Source of the DNA: Thermaceae bacterium
GTDB lineage: Bacteria > Deinococcota > Deinococci > Deinococcales > Marinithermaceae
Assembly (NCBI GenBank): GCA_027067955.1
Contig: JAMOUW010000001.1
Coordinates: 1-64,000 of the forward strand
Direction: 5' to 3'
DNA: 64,000 bases
Below the pieces are notes generated by a model, which searched no databases, had not been told where the DNA came from, and was given only the letters and a program-made list of their open reading frames with translations. Shown piece by piece: positions 35,654 to 45,188 of the stretch (positions are counted from its first letter, which is position 1; each line of letters begins with the position of its first letter). Both the position numbers and the translations under genes were made by a program.

Positions 35654-36364
35654 TTACTGCGTCCCCTCGTTCCACTTCTTGTCCAGATCGGACTTGTTCC
35701 TGAGCTCGGGATCACGGAACTCGGGCTGGAATTCATTGGCCACCGGCGGCTGCACGTCGGCCTGAGGCACGTGGCACTGGGTACAGTTATACCGGGCCGG
35801 ATCCACCGGCACCTTCTTGCCCTCGCTCTTGGTGAAGAGATCCATCTTGATGTGTGTGGGCGACATCGGCGTGGCCCCAACGTTTTCCGCTACTCCCGGC
35901 TGGTGACAGCTCAGGCAAGCGTTGTTCCCCAGGGTAATGGGCACCAATCCGTCTATGGAGTGCGGTATCTGCGGTGGCGCATTCTCGTAAGCGCGCGGCA
36001 ACCGCTCAGCGCTGCCAGGAGCGGGAGCAGCGGCCGAAACCACCGGGAGCTCCTCACTTCCCGAGGCCAGAAGATCGCTGCCGCGGATGCCATCTCCGGC
36101 CGCGGCTGCGGGTTGTTCGGCGGCCTCAGCAGCGGTCGCACTCTCGGCAGGCGCGGCTGGCTCCTCTACCGCCGACGCAGGCGCTTCGGATGCAGGCTGC
36201 TCCTCCACCGCAGGCGCAGGGGCTGCAGCCGCCGGCTCTTCGACTGCCGGGGTTGCTGCAGCCTCGGCCGGGCGATTCTTGCTGGCGGCGTCGTACACCA
36301 GGAAGGCCAGCACCGCCACCACGAAAAGGCCTAAAAGCAACAAAAGGGCTTTCATTTCCTTCAT
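35654..36364 (-). CDS. napB: Periplasmic nitrate reductase cytochrome c subunit NapB (membrane-anchored, long Ala/Pro/Glu linker)
   Basis: PHSIDGLVPITLGNNACLSCHQPGVAENVGATPMSPTH... CTQCHVPQADVQPPVANEF, two CXXCH. Confidence 0.9.
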   Translation of the reverse strand: MKEMKALLLLLGLFVVAVLAFLVYDAASKNRPAEAAATPAVEEPAAAAPAPAVEEQPASEAPASAVEEPAAPAESATAAEAAEQPAAAAGDGIRGSDLLASGSEELPVVSAAAPAPGSAERLPRAYENAPPQIPHSIDGLVPITLGNNACLSCHQPGVAENVGATPMSPTHIKMDLFTKSEGKKVPVDPARYNCTQCHVPQADVQPPVANEFQPEFRDPELRNKSDLDKKWNEGTQ

Positions 36365-37179
36365 TTGGACCATCCTCCACTCAGGCTGACGAACAAGGCG
36401 TCGTCGTCGCATACCTCGACACAGCGGAAGCAGTTGGTGCACTCGGGGATATTTACCGTGCCGTCGTGCTTACCCACCAGGCTAAGCACATGGGGCTCCG
36501 GACAGGCGTTGAAACAGAGCCCGCACAGGGTGCAGTTGTCCTTTACGTGGCGTACCCGCACCCTCCGAAAACGCGATATGAGGCTGTAAAACGCCCCGAG
36601 GGGGCAGATATGTCCGCAGTAACCGTGACGAACCACGAAAAGGTCGAAAAGGAAGATCGCGAGCAGGAGCGCCCAACCCATACCCATGCCGAAAGCCACC
36701 CCGCGCGCCGCGGCGGAAATGGGGCTCACGAACTCGAAGACGGGCAGCGAAAGCGCCAGGCTGAGCACCAGTACCATGGCCAAAACCACGTAACGCAGCT
36801 TCCGGTTCAGGTACATCAGGGGCGGCTCCCGAAAACCCAGTAGTTTGCGCGTCCACTCGGCCAGGTCGGTGATCAGGTTCACCGGGCACACCCACGCACA
36901 GAAGGCACGGCCGATCAGGGCATAAGCTATCAACACGAGCAGCGCCCCCACCAGCACTTCACCGGCGAGCACGCCCCCCGCCAGCAACAGCTGCAAGACC
37001 GCCAGCGGGTCCGCCAGCGGCACTTTGCCCAGGATACGCGAGCTGCTCAGGTCGCCGGCCAGCAAATTCCAACCCCAGGCGTTGGCGCCAAAGAAGAGCA
37101 GCAATATGCCCAGCTGCAGCGCGCGCCGCAGGATGAGGAAGCGGTAGTGTGCGTACACGAAGCGCAGCTTAGATCTCAT
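36361..37179 (-). CDS. napH: Quinol dehydrogenase membrane component NapH
   Basis: GRAFCAWVCPVNLITDLAEW, GYCGHICPLGAFYSLI, CTLCGLCFNACPEP, CTNCFRCVEVC. Confidence 0.93.
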   Translation of the reverse strand: MRSKLRFVYAHYRFLILRRALQLGILLLFFGANAWGWNLLAGDLSSSRILGKVPLADPLAVLQLLLAGGVLAGEVLVGALLVLIAYALIGRAFCAWVCPVNLITDLAEWTRKLLGFREPPLMYLNRKLRYVVLAMVLVLSLALSLPVFEFVSPISAAARGVAFGMGMGWALLLAIFLFDLFVVRHGYCGHICPLGAFYSLISRFRRVRVRHVKDNCTLCGLCFNACPEPHVLSLVGKHDGTVNIPECTNCFRCVEVCDDDALFVSLSGGWSK

Positions 37180-37885
37180 TCTCGGGCACCTCCGGGGTGA
37201 AGTCGGGGGAAGGCAGGTCGTAGTGTTCGCCCGCCTTGCCCAGGGCCACCTCGCGCGGCAACACGATGATCGTAGGCTCTTCGGTCACGCAGGCGTGCTC
37301 GCAAAGCCCGCAGCCGGTGCAGTAGTCGGCATCGACAACCGGAACCAGCATGGCGTGCTTGCCGGTGCGCGGGTTGCGCCGGGTGTCCACGAAGATGGCG
37401 TCGCCGATGTAGGGGCAGGCGCGCACGCAAGCGTCACAGCGCAAACCCCGCGAGGCTATGCAGTTGTTGTAGTCGACCACCGCCACGCCCATGCGCGACT
37501 TGCTGACATCGAGCTCGCCTTCTTCGTCGGTCAGGCTCAGCAGATCGAGCGCGCCCGTGGGGCAGGCCGCCGCGCAGGGGATGTCCTCACAGAGGTAGCA
37601 GGGCACCTTGCGCGGCTCGAAGAAGGGGGTGCCTACGGGCACGTTGTCCCCGTAGGCCCCCAGCTTGAGCGTGTCGTAAGGGCAGTCGTTCACGCAAAGA
37701 CCGCAGCGGATGCAGGTGGCCAGGAACTCGTCCTCGGGGAGGGCGCCGGGCGGCCGGAGCACCAGCTCCGCCTGGGCGTTTTCGTGCACGAAACCTGCCC
37801 AGAACGCACCCCCCACGGCCGTAAGGGTAACCCCTTGCAGCGTGCGGAAGATCATGCGCCGGCGGGTTTCGTCGACCTCAGCCAC
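37169..37885 (-). CDS. napG: Ferredoxin-type protein NapG
   Basis: Twin-Arg-type N-terminus RRRMIFRTLQGV; CIRCGLCVNDCPYDTLKL, CYLCEDIPCAAACPTGAL, CDACVRACPYIGDAI, CTGCGLCEHAC. Confidence 0.93.
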   Translation of the reverse strand: MAEVDETRRRMIFRTLQGVTLTAVGGAFWAGFVHENAQAELVLRPPGALPEDEFLATCIRCGLCVNDCPYDTLKLGAYGDNVPVGTPFFEPRKVPCYLCEDIPCAAACPTGALDLLSLTDEEGELDVSKSRMGVAVVDYNNCIASRGLRCDACVRACPYIGDAIFVDTRRNPRTGKHAMLVPVVDADYCTGCGLCEHACVTEEPTIIVLPREVALGKAGEHYDLPSPDFTPEVPENEI

Positions 37886-37895
37886 ATTCTCCTCC

Positions 37896-40709
37896 TCAGG
37901 CGGGGTAGACCTTCACCGCCGCCTTCTTGTAATCGGTCTGCTTGGAAATCGGGCAGCGCTGATCGTTGGTGACCTTGTTGATGAGCACGCGCTCGTCGAA
38001 CCAGGGCACGAAAATCAGCCCTTTGGGGGGGCGGTTGCGGCCGCGGGTGGAGGCGCGCGCCTTCACCTTGCCGCGGCGGCTCTCGACCCAGACGAACTGC
38101 CCGTCCTTGACCCCGACCTTCTTGGCGTCGGCGGGGTTCATATACACCAGCGCCTCGGGCACTGCCCGATAAAGTTCGGGCACGCGCATGGTCATGGTGC
38201 CGGAATGCCAGTGCTCGAGCACGCGACCCGTTACCAGCCAGAAGGGGTACTTATCGTCTGGCATCTCGGGTGGATCCATGTAGGGCCGGAAGAAGATCTT
38301 GGCGCGGTTGGTCAGGTCGACCGAGGTGCCCGCCTCGGGGCCGGTAAGCGTGCCCTTGGGAATCTTTTTCTTGGCCTTGCCGTAGAAGGCGAACTCGCCG
38401 CCGGGATTGGCCTTGCGGGCGAAGGGGTCGTACTTGGCGTTGAAGCGCCAGGGGGTCTCCTTGCCGTCCACCACCGGCCAGCGCAGGCCGCGCACGCGGT
38501 GGTAGGTGTCGAAGTCGGCGAGGTCGTGCCCGGTGCCCAGACCGAACTGGCGGTACTCTTCCCACAGCGCCTTGTGCACGAAGTAGCCGTAACCCTTGAA
38601 GGGCTTACCCTCGGCGTCCTGGATGGGGCGGCCGTCGCCCGCGGCCTCGGTGTTCTGGAAACCCTCGCCGATGGGGTCGGGCCAGGCGAACTTGCGCATC
38701 TCGGGATGGTTGAAGAGGACGTCAAAAAGCGTCTGCTCGGGGTCGTAGCCCATGGCCTTAGCTTCCTCGAGCACGTCGGGCAGCACGGTGCCGTCGGGCA
38801 GTTTGTGCTCCTTCCAGACCTCGTTCAACTTGAAGAACTTGGCGAACTCCATGTACTGCCAGATGTCGGGCATGGCCATGCCCGGCGGTGTCACCTGCTG
38901 GCGCCAGTGCTGGGTGCGGCGCTCGGAGTTGCCGTAGGCCCCCCACTTCTCGTAGATCATCGCCGTGGGCAGGATCAGGTCGGCCACCTTGGTGGAGATA
39001 CCCGGGTAGACCTCGGAAACGACGATGAAGTTATCCATCTCGCGGGCGGCCTTGATCCAGTGACCCGCGTTGGCGGTGTTCTGCCAGGGGTTGTTGACGT
39101 GCACCCAGGCCCACTTGATCTTGCCGTCCTCGAGGTCGCGCATGATCTGCACGAAGTTGGCGCCCACCTTGGGGTTGATCGTGCCCTTCGGCACCCGCCA
39201 GAGCTTCTCGGAGATCTCGCGGTGCTTGGGGTTGGCCACGACCATGTCCGCCGGCAGGCGATGGGCGAAGGTGCCCACCTCGCGCGCGGTGCCGCAGGCC
39301 GAGGGCTGGCCGGTGAGGCTGAAGGCGCCCGAACCCGGCTTGGCATGCTTGCCGAGCAGCAGGTGGATGGCGTATACCTGCTCGTTGACCCAGGTGCCGC
39401 GGGTGTGCTGGTTGAAACCCATCGTCCAGAAGCTGACCACCTTGCGCCCCTGCTCGATGAAGATCTGGGCAAGCTCCTGGAGTTTCTTCTTGAAGCTCTC
39501 GAGCGGCTCGTCGGGGTCGCCCTTGGCCAGCTCGGCGACGAAGTCGAGGGTGTAGGGCTCGAGCGCCTTCTTCAGGTCCTCGAAACCGATCTGCCAGTGC
39601 GCCCCCGCCGCCTTGCGGTGCTTCATCTCTAGTTTGTCACCCGGCTTGAGCCCCAGGAACGACAGCGCTTTGGCCTCGGCCTCGGAAACCGTCTTGGCCA
39701 GTTCCTTCTGCATCGTCTCGCGCTCGGCGTCCGAGTACTTGGGATGATTGGGATCCGAGCGCATGCCGTAACCGATGTCGACGTAACCGGTGGCATAAGC
39801 GGTGTACTTGTCAACGAAATCGCGATCTATCGCTTCTGGGTGATTGTAAAGAATTTCCCTAAGAATATAGTTTTGAATAGCCAGGTCGGTGTGCGGCCGG
39901 AAAACAATGGCGGTATCCGCCATATCGGCGTTCATGTGCTGATAGGTCGAAAGCACGACCACCTTCACCCTGTCGGGCTCCGAGAGTTTGCGGTCGACGA
40001 CGCGCGCCCAGAGCACCGGGTGGTTTTCGGCCATGTTCGAGCCCCAGAGCACGAAGCTGTCGGTGAGCTCGATGTCGTCGTAGCAGCCGGCGGGCTCGTC
40101 GATACCGAAGGTCTGGATGAAGCCGGCAACAGCACTGGCCATGCAGTGGCGAGCGTTGGGGTCGATGTTGTTGGAGCGGAATCCCGCCTTGATGAGCTTG
40201 CTGGCCGCGAATCCTTCCTGAATGGTATACTGACCGGATCCGTAGAAGGCTATCCCGGTCGGCCCCAGCTCGCCGTAGGCCTTCTTGAACTGGGAGGCCA
40301 TAACTTCGAACGCCTTCTTCCAGGAAACCGGCTTGAACTCACCCTTTTTGTCGAACTCGCCCTTCTTGTTGACGCGCAACAGCGGACGGGTGAGACGGTC
40401 CTTCCCGTACATGATCTTCGCCAGGAAGTAACCCTTTATGCAGTTGAGGCCGCGGTTCACCGGGGCCAGCGGATCCCCCTTTACGGCCACGATGCGGTCG
40501 TTCTTGGTGGCCACCATGACGCCGCAACCGGTCCCGCAAAAGCGGCATACCGCCTTGTCCCAGCGCCAATCCTTCTCGGCCTCCTTGGCGGCGCCCTGCG
40601 CGACCGACAGGCCCGCTGCCGCTGCTGCCGCGCTGGCCGCCGCGGCCTTGAGCAGGCTGCGCCGATCAGTAGAAAGGGCTTCACGTTTCTTCGGCTTCGA
40701 CGGTTCCAT
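37896..40709 (-). CDS. napA: Periplasmic nitrate reductase catalytic subunit NapA (long form, 937 aa)
   Basis: TAT region [101 protein letters not shown]. Confidence 0.96.
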   Translation of the reverse strand: MEPSKPKKREALSTDRRSLLKAAAASAAAAAAGLSVAQGAAKEAEKDWRWDKAVCRFCGTGCGVMVATKNDRIVAVKGDPLAPVNRGLNCIKGYFLAKIMYGKDRLTRPLLRVNKKGEFDKKGEFKPVSWKKAFEVMASQFKKAYGELGPTGIAFYGSGQYTIQEGFAASKLIKAGFRSNNIDPNARHCMASAVAGFIQTFGIDEPAGCYDDIELTDSFVLWGSNMAENHPVLWARVVDRKLSEPDRVKVVVLSTYQHMNADMADTAIVFRPHTDLAIQNYILREILYNHPEAIDRDFVDKYTAYATGYVDIGYGMRSDPNHPKYSDAERETMQKELAKTVSEAEAKALSFLGLKPGDKLEMKHRKAAGAHWQIGFEDLKKALEPYTLDFVAELAKGDPDEPLESFKKKLQELAQIFIEQGRKVVSFWTMGFNQHTRGTWVNEQVYAIHLLLGKHAKPGSGAFSLTGQPSACGTAREVGTFAHRLPADMVVANPKHREISEKLWRVPKGTINPKVGANFVQIMRDLEDGKIKWAWVHVNNPWQNTANAGHWIKAAREMDNFIVVSEVYPGISTKVADLILPTAMIYEKWGAYGNSERRTQHWRQQVTPPGMAMPDIWQYMEFAKFFKLNEVWKEHKLPDGTVLPDVLEEAKAMGYDPEQTLFDVLFNHPEMRKFAWPDPIGEGFQNTEAAGDGRPIQDAEGKPFKGYGYFVHKALWEEYRQFGLGTGHDLADFDTYHRVRGLRWPVVDGKETPWRFNAKYDPFARKANPGGEFAFYGKAKKKIPKGTLTGPEAGTSVDLTNRAKIFFRPYMDPPEMPDDKYPFWLVTGRVLEHWHSGTMTMRVPELYRAVPEALVYMNPADAKKVGVKDGQFVWVESRRGKVKARASTRGRNRPPKGLIFVPWFDERVLINKVTNDQRCPISKQTDYKKAAVKVYPA

Positions 40710-40823
40710 ACCCCAACCTCCTTTTATGTCAAGCGTTCACTCTGACCATGCCACGGGGTCAGGAGCTTAGACAGGGACATTTAACCTAGGGGTTCCGCGG
40801 AGACGGGTATTCACCCCCGCTAT

Positions 40824-42479
40824 TCAGCCCAGCTCCACCACTGCCATCGAATCAAATGCAAAGGGCGTATGGCTGATCACCAACACCGTTTTCGAAGCTA
40901 GCGCGCCCGCGATGCTTAACGTCAGCGCGCGGGCGGTCAGCGGGTCGAGGCCCTCGGTTGGCTCGTCGAGGATCCAGATCGGGGTGTCTTTGAGTAGAGC
41001 TCGCGCCAGCGCCAGCCGCCGCGCCTGGCCGCCGGAGAGGCCGCTGCCGTCTTCGCCCAGCGGCGTGTCCAGGCTGGCCGGCAGCGAGCGCACCCAGCCG
41101 GCCAGCTGGGCCTGCTCGAGCGCCTGCCACAACTCTTCTTCACCGGCTTCGGGTTTGGCCAGCAGCAAGTTTTCGCGCAGCGTCCCGGCGAAGAGGTGGG
41201 GCCGCTGGTCCACCACCGCGAAATGACGGCGGACCTCGCTGCCCGCTAGCTCGCCGTAGTCCACCCCGGCCATCGAGATGCGCCCGGCGGTGGGCTCTAG
41301 GAACTTGAGCAGCAGCCAGGTCAGCGTCGTCTTGCCCGCTCCCGAACCGCCGCGCACCAGCAGCCGCTCGCCCGCCTCGAGCCGCAGGTCGAGGCTTTCT
41401 ATGACCCAGCGCTCGCCTGCCGGATAGCGGAAGGAAACCCCCTCGAGCACCAGTGGCAGCGCCGCCGGGGGTCGTTTGGGCTGGGCCGGTTCGTGCACCG
41501 GCGGTTCGGCGTCGGCCAGCTCGAAGATGCGCCCCGCCGCCGCCTGCACCGCTCCCAGCGTCTGCCAGGCCAGCGGCAGGGCGAAGGCCGCTTCGAAGGC
41601 CGCCAGCGTGGTCAGCACCACCACTCCCAGGTAGACACCGTCCATCCCGCCCCGGCGCACCCAGCCGACCCCCAGCCAGAGGGCGGCCCAGAGGCCGGCG
41701 TGGGCCAGCAGCAGGGTGCCCGCCTCGCCCAATCCCTCGACTCGGGCCAGTTTTTCCTCGGCTTGCCGGGTCGCGCCGGCGGCCTCTTTTATCGCCGCCG
41801 CCCGCTGGCCGGCGCCGCCGTAGACCAGCAGCTCGCCCAGCCCGCGGGCCAGGTCGACCGCGTGCCGCTTGAGGGCGGCGCGGGCGCTCACCAGCGCCTC
41901 GCCCGGCCGCCGCCCCAGCGCCCGCGCCAGCAGCGGCCAGACCATTCCCGCCAGCACGAAGAAGGAGGCAAAGCTGAGGGCGAAGGCGGGGTTGTAGCTC
42001 CAGAGGTAGGCCCCCACCAGCGCCAGCGTTCCCAGGGCGACGAAGCTGGGAGCCAGCACCCGCACGAAGTAGTTTTCCAGCGTCTGCACGTCCTGGGTCA
42101 CCCGGGCCATGACGTCGCCCGAATGCCGCCGCCCCAGCCCGGCCGGGGCCAGCGGAATCAGCCGCTCGAAGAGCCAGACCCTGAGCCGGCCCAGAATCCG
42201 GAAGGTCGCCTCGTGACCCAGCAGGCGCTCGCCGTAGCGAAAGAGGCCGCGGGAGAGGCCGAAAAAGCGGACCCCGGTAATCGGCAGCATCAGCAGGTAG
42301 GTTTCCGGGCGCAGGGCCGCCTTGGCTATCAGGTAGGCCGAGGTCGCCATCAGGCCGACGCCGGCCAGCACGGTGAATAGGCCGCTGACGCCGGCGGCCA
42401 GCATCCAGCCCAGATAGGGCCGCACCAGCGCCAGCAGGCGCAGTTGCAGCTTCACGCCGCCTCCCGGTAGGTGAGCCAC
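40824..42479 (-). CDS. cydC: ABC transporter CydC (cytochrome bd assembly)
   Basis: Fused permease/ATPase: Walker A GGSGAGKTTL, LSGGQARRLALARALL; in cydABDC order. Confidence 0.9.
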   Translation of the reverse strand: MAHLPGGGVKLQLRLLALVRPYLGWMLAAGVSGLFTVLAGVGLMATSAYLIAKAALRPETYLLMLPITGVRFFGLSRGLFRYGERLLGHEATFRILGRLRVWLFERLIPLAPAGLGRRHSGDVMARVTQDVQTLENYFVRVLAPSFVALGTLALVGAYLWSYNPAFALSFASFFVLAGMVWPLLARALGRRPGEALVSARAALKRHAVDLARGLGELLVYGGAGQRAAAIKEAAGATRQAEEKLARVEGLGEAGTLLLAHAGLWAALWLGVGWVRRGGMDGVYLGVVVLTTLAAFEAAFALPLAWQTLGAVQAAAGRIFELADAEPPVHEPAQPKRPPAALPLVLEGVSFRYPAGERWVIESLDLRLEAGERLLVRGGSGAGKTTLTWLLLKFLEPTAGRISMAGVDYGELAGSEVRRHFAVVDQRPHLFAGTLRENLLLAKPEAGEEELWQALEQAQLAGWVRSLPASLDTPLGEDGSGLSGGQARRLALARALLKDTPIWILDEPTEGLDPLTARALTLSIAGALASKTVLVISHTPFAFDSMAVVELG

Positions 42480-44173
42480 AGCTCGCGGTAGAGGCCGCAG
42501 CCGGCCAGCAGTTCTTCGTGCTCGCCGTCGCAGACTACCCGGCCACCGCCTAAGACCACCACCCGGTCGGCCAGCGGGGCAGCGTCGAGCCGGTGGGCGA
42601 CGACTACCAGCGTCCGCCCCGCGGCCAGTCGCGCCAGCGCCTGGTGCACCCGCCGCTCGCTCTCGCCGTCGAGGTGGGCGGTGGGCTCGTCGAGAAACAC
42701 GAAGGGGGCGTCTTTCAAGAAGGCCCGCGCCAGCGCCAACCTTTGCAGCTGGCCGCCGGAGAGGCCGCCGCCGTCCTCGCCCAGCCGGGCCTCCCAGCCG
42801 TGCGGCAACGCCTCGATGAAGTCGAGCGCGCCGGCGTCGCGCGCGGCTCGTTCCAGCTCTTCCTGACTGGCGCCCGGCCGCGCCAGCAGCAGGTTTTCGC
42901 GCACGCTGCCTTCCTGCAAGAAGGGCCTTTGCGGCACCCAGGCGACCTGCCGCCGCCAGTCTTGCGGCGCTATCTCGTCCAGCCGCGCTTCACCAGCCCG
43001 CAGCCGGCCCGCCTGCGGGGTCAGAAAACCGAGCAGGAGCTGGACCAGCGTGCTCTTGCCGGCTCCGCTGGGGCCGACCAGGGCCAGGAACTGGCCGGCG
43101 GGAACGGTCAGGTCGAGCCCGTCGAAGACCGGGCTGTCGCCGTAGCCAAAGCGCACCCCTTCCAGCGCCAGCTCCACCGGCGCCGCCGGGGCCGGTTTGG
43201 GCTGCGCCGGATGAGCCGGGGCCGGCGTTTCCAGCAGGCCGTAGACCGCCTCGGCCGCCGCCGCCGCGTCTTCGGCGGCGTGGAACTGGCTGCCCAGGTT
43301 GCGCAGCGGCTGGTAGAACTCCGGCGCCAGCAGCAAGACCGTGAAGGCCGGCAAAAACTCCATCCGCCCCAGCAGCAGGCGCATTCCCACCTCAACGGCG
43401 ACGATGGCCGTTGCCAGGGTGGCCATCAGCTCCAGCACCAGCGCCGAGAGAAAGGCCACCCGCAGCGCCCGCAGGGTGGCGTCGCGGTGAACGCGGACCA
43501 GCTTCTCGATGCGCAACAGCGCCCGCGCCTCGGCCCCGAAGAGCTTGAGGGTGGCCAGACCGCGCAGGGCGTCGAGGTAGTAGCGGCCCAAAAGCGTCAG
43601 CGCCCGCCACTGCTTGCGGGTCAGGCCTTCGGCCCAGCGGCCGATCAGGATCATGAACATCGGGATCAGCGGCGCGGTTACCAGCAGCACCAGGGCACTC
43701 AGCCAGTCGAGCGGAAAGACGATTAGCAGGATTAGCAGCGGCAAAAAGGCCGCCTGGGCCAGCGCCGACAGGTACCCCTTGAAGAAGGGCTCGAGCCCGT
43801 CCACTCCTTCACTCAAAACCGTCGCCAGCCGCGCCGGCCCCACCTCGCCCATCCGCGCAGGCCCCAGCGCCAGGGCGTGGTCGGTCAGGCGCTGGCGCAG
43901 GTCTTCCTTGACCGCCGCCGCCAGCGCCCCGGCCCGTTCGCTCGACCAACCGCTAAAGACGGCCCGCAGCAGTATCACCAGCGCCAGAGCGGCGAAGACG
44001 CCGCCGAGGCCCGCCAGGCCTGCCCCTTTCAGAAAAGCGGCGTTCACCAGCCGCGCCACCAGCACCGCTTCGGCCACAATGGCGGCCCCCGCCGCCAGCC
44101 GCAGCCCCAGGCTTTGGCCGAGCAGGGCGGGGGTCCGCCGGGCCGCGCCTAATAGACGCCGGTCCAGCTTCAC
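42452..44173 (-). CDS. cydD: ABC transporter CydD (cytochrome bd assembly)
   Basis: Fused permease/ATPase: GPSGAGKSTLVQLLLGF, LSGGQLQRLALARAFL. Confidence 0.9.
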   Translation of the reverse strand: MKLDRRLLGAARRTPALLGQSLGLRLAAGAAIVAEAVLVARLVNAAFLKGAGLAGLGGVFAALALVILLRAVFSGWSSERAGALAAAVKEDLRQRLTDHALALGPARMGEVGPARLATVLSEGVDGLEPFFKGYLSALAQAAFLPLLILLIVFPLDWLSALVLLVTAPLIPMFMILIGRWAEGLTRKQWRALTLLGRYYLDALRGLATLKLFGAEARALLRIEKLVRVHRDATLRALRVAFLSALVLELMATLATAIVAVEVGMRLLLGRMEFLPAFTVLLLAPEFYQPLRNLGSQFHAAEDAAAAAEAVYGLLETPAPAHPAQPKPAPAAPVELALEGVRFGYGDSPVFDGLDLTVPAGQFLALVGPSGAGKSTLVQLLLGFLTPQAGRLRAGEARLDEIAPQDWRRQVAWVPQRPFLQEGSVRENLLLARPGASQEELERAARDAGALDFIEALPHGWEARLGEDGGGLSGGQLQRLALARAFLKDAPFVFLDEPTAHLDGESERRVHQALARLAAGRTLVVVAHRLDAAPLADRVVVLGGGRVVCDGEHEELLAGCGLYRELWLTYREAA

Positions 44174-44183
44174 TCAGTTGCTC

Positions 44184-45179
44184 CTAGTAGCCGCCCTCGC
44201 CTACGCGCACGCGGCCGCGGAAGACCCAGTAGGTCCAGCCCTGGTAGAGGAGGACGAGCGGGGTGAAGATTAGCGCCACCACCGTCATCACGCCCAGGGT
44301 GTAGTCGCTGGCCGAGGCGTTGTAGATGGTCAGGCTCCAGTCGGGGTTGAGGGTCGAGGGCATGACGTTGGGGAAGAGGGCGATGAAGACGATCACCGTC
44401 GCCAGGATGATGGCCAGGCCGCCGGCCCAGAAGCGGCTGGAGCCGTCCAGCGAGCGAACCGCCACCAGCGCCAGCGCCGCCGCCAGCGGCACCAGGACGG
44501 CCAGAAAGCCCTTGCTGGTGTAGCCGGTGTAGCCGAAGAGGCCGACGACGAAGAGGACGACGGCGGCTACCGCCACCCACCACCAGAGGTTGGAGATGGC
44601 GCGGGCCCGTTCGGCCAGATCGCCTTCCAGCTTGAGGCTGAGGAAGTTGGCCCCGTGCATGATGAAGACGGCCACCGCGGCGACGCCACCAAGCAGGCCG
44701 TAGGGGTTGAGCAGCGTCCAGAAGGTGCCGGTGTACTGCATATGGGCGTCAATCGGTACGCCGCGGACCAGGTTGGCGATGGCCACCCCCCAGAGCAGCG
44801 CCGGGGTGAAGGAGCCGAAGAAGATGGCCCAGTCCCAGCGCTCACGCCAGGCCGGGTCTTCGTTCTTGCTGCGGTATTCGAAGGCGACGCCGCGAATGAT
44901 CAGCGCCAGCAGCATCAGGAAGAGGGCCAGGTAGAAGCCGCTAAAGAGGGTCGCGTACCAGTGGGGGAAGGCGGCGAACATCGCCCCGCCGGCGGTAATC
45001 ATCCAAACCTCGTTGCCGTCCCAGACAGGGCCGATGGTATTGATGATCGCCCGCCGCTCGCCGTCGGTCTTGCCCAGGAAGGGCATGATCATGCCGACGC
45101 CGTAGTCGAACCCCTCGAGAAAGAAGAAGCCCGAGAAGAGTACCGCTATCAGAATGAACCAAACCACGTGCAGATCCAT
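44184..45179 (-). CDS. cydB: Cytochrome bd ubiquinol oxidase subunit II
   Basis: ILIAVLFSGFFFLEGFDYGVGMIMPFLGKTDGERRAIINTIGPVWDGNEVWMITAGGAMFAAFP. Confidence 0.97.
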   Translation of the reverse strand: MDLHVVWFILIAVLFSGFFFLEGFDYGVGMIMPFLGKTDGERRAIINTIGPVWDGNEVWMITAGGAMFAAFPHWYATLFSGFYLALFLMLLALIIRGVAFEYRSKNEDPAWRERWDWAIFFGSFTPALLWGVAIANLVRGVPIDAHMQYTGTFWTLLNPYGLLGGVAAVAVFIMHGANFLSLKLEGDLAERARAISNLWWWVAVAAVVLFVVGLFGYTGYTSKGFLAVLVPLAAALALVAVRSLDGSSRFWAGGLAIILATVIVFIALFPNVMPSTLNPDWSLTIYNASASDYTLGVMTVVALIFTPLVLLYQGWTYWVFRGRVRVGEGGY

Positions 45180-45188
45180 GACCGCCTC

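Noticed and set aside
37710-39632. 640-aa plus-strand ORF antisense to napA
   Set aside because: Shadow ORF of NapA from codon bias; no start-site support or family features
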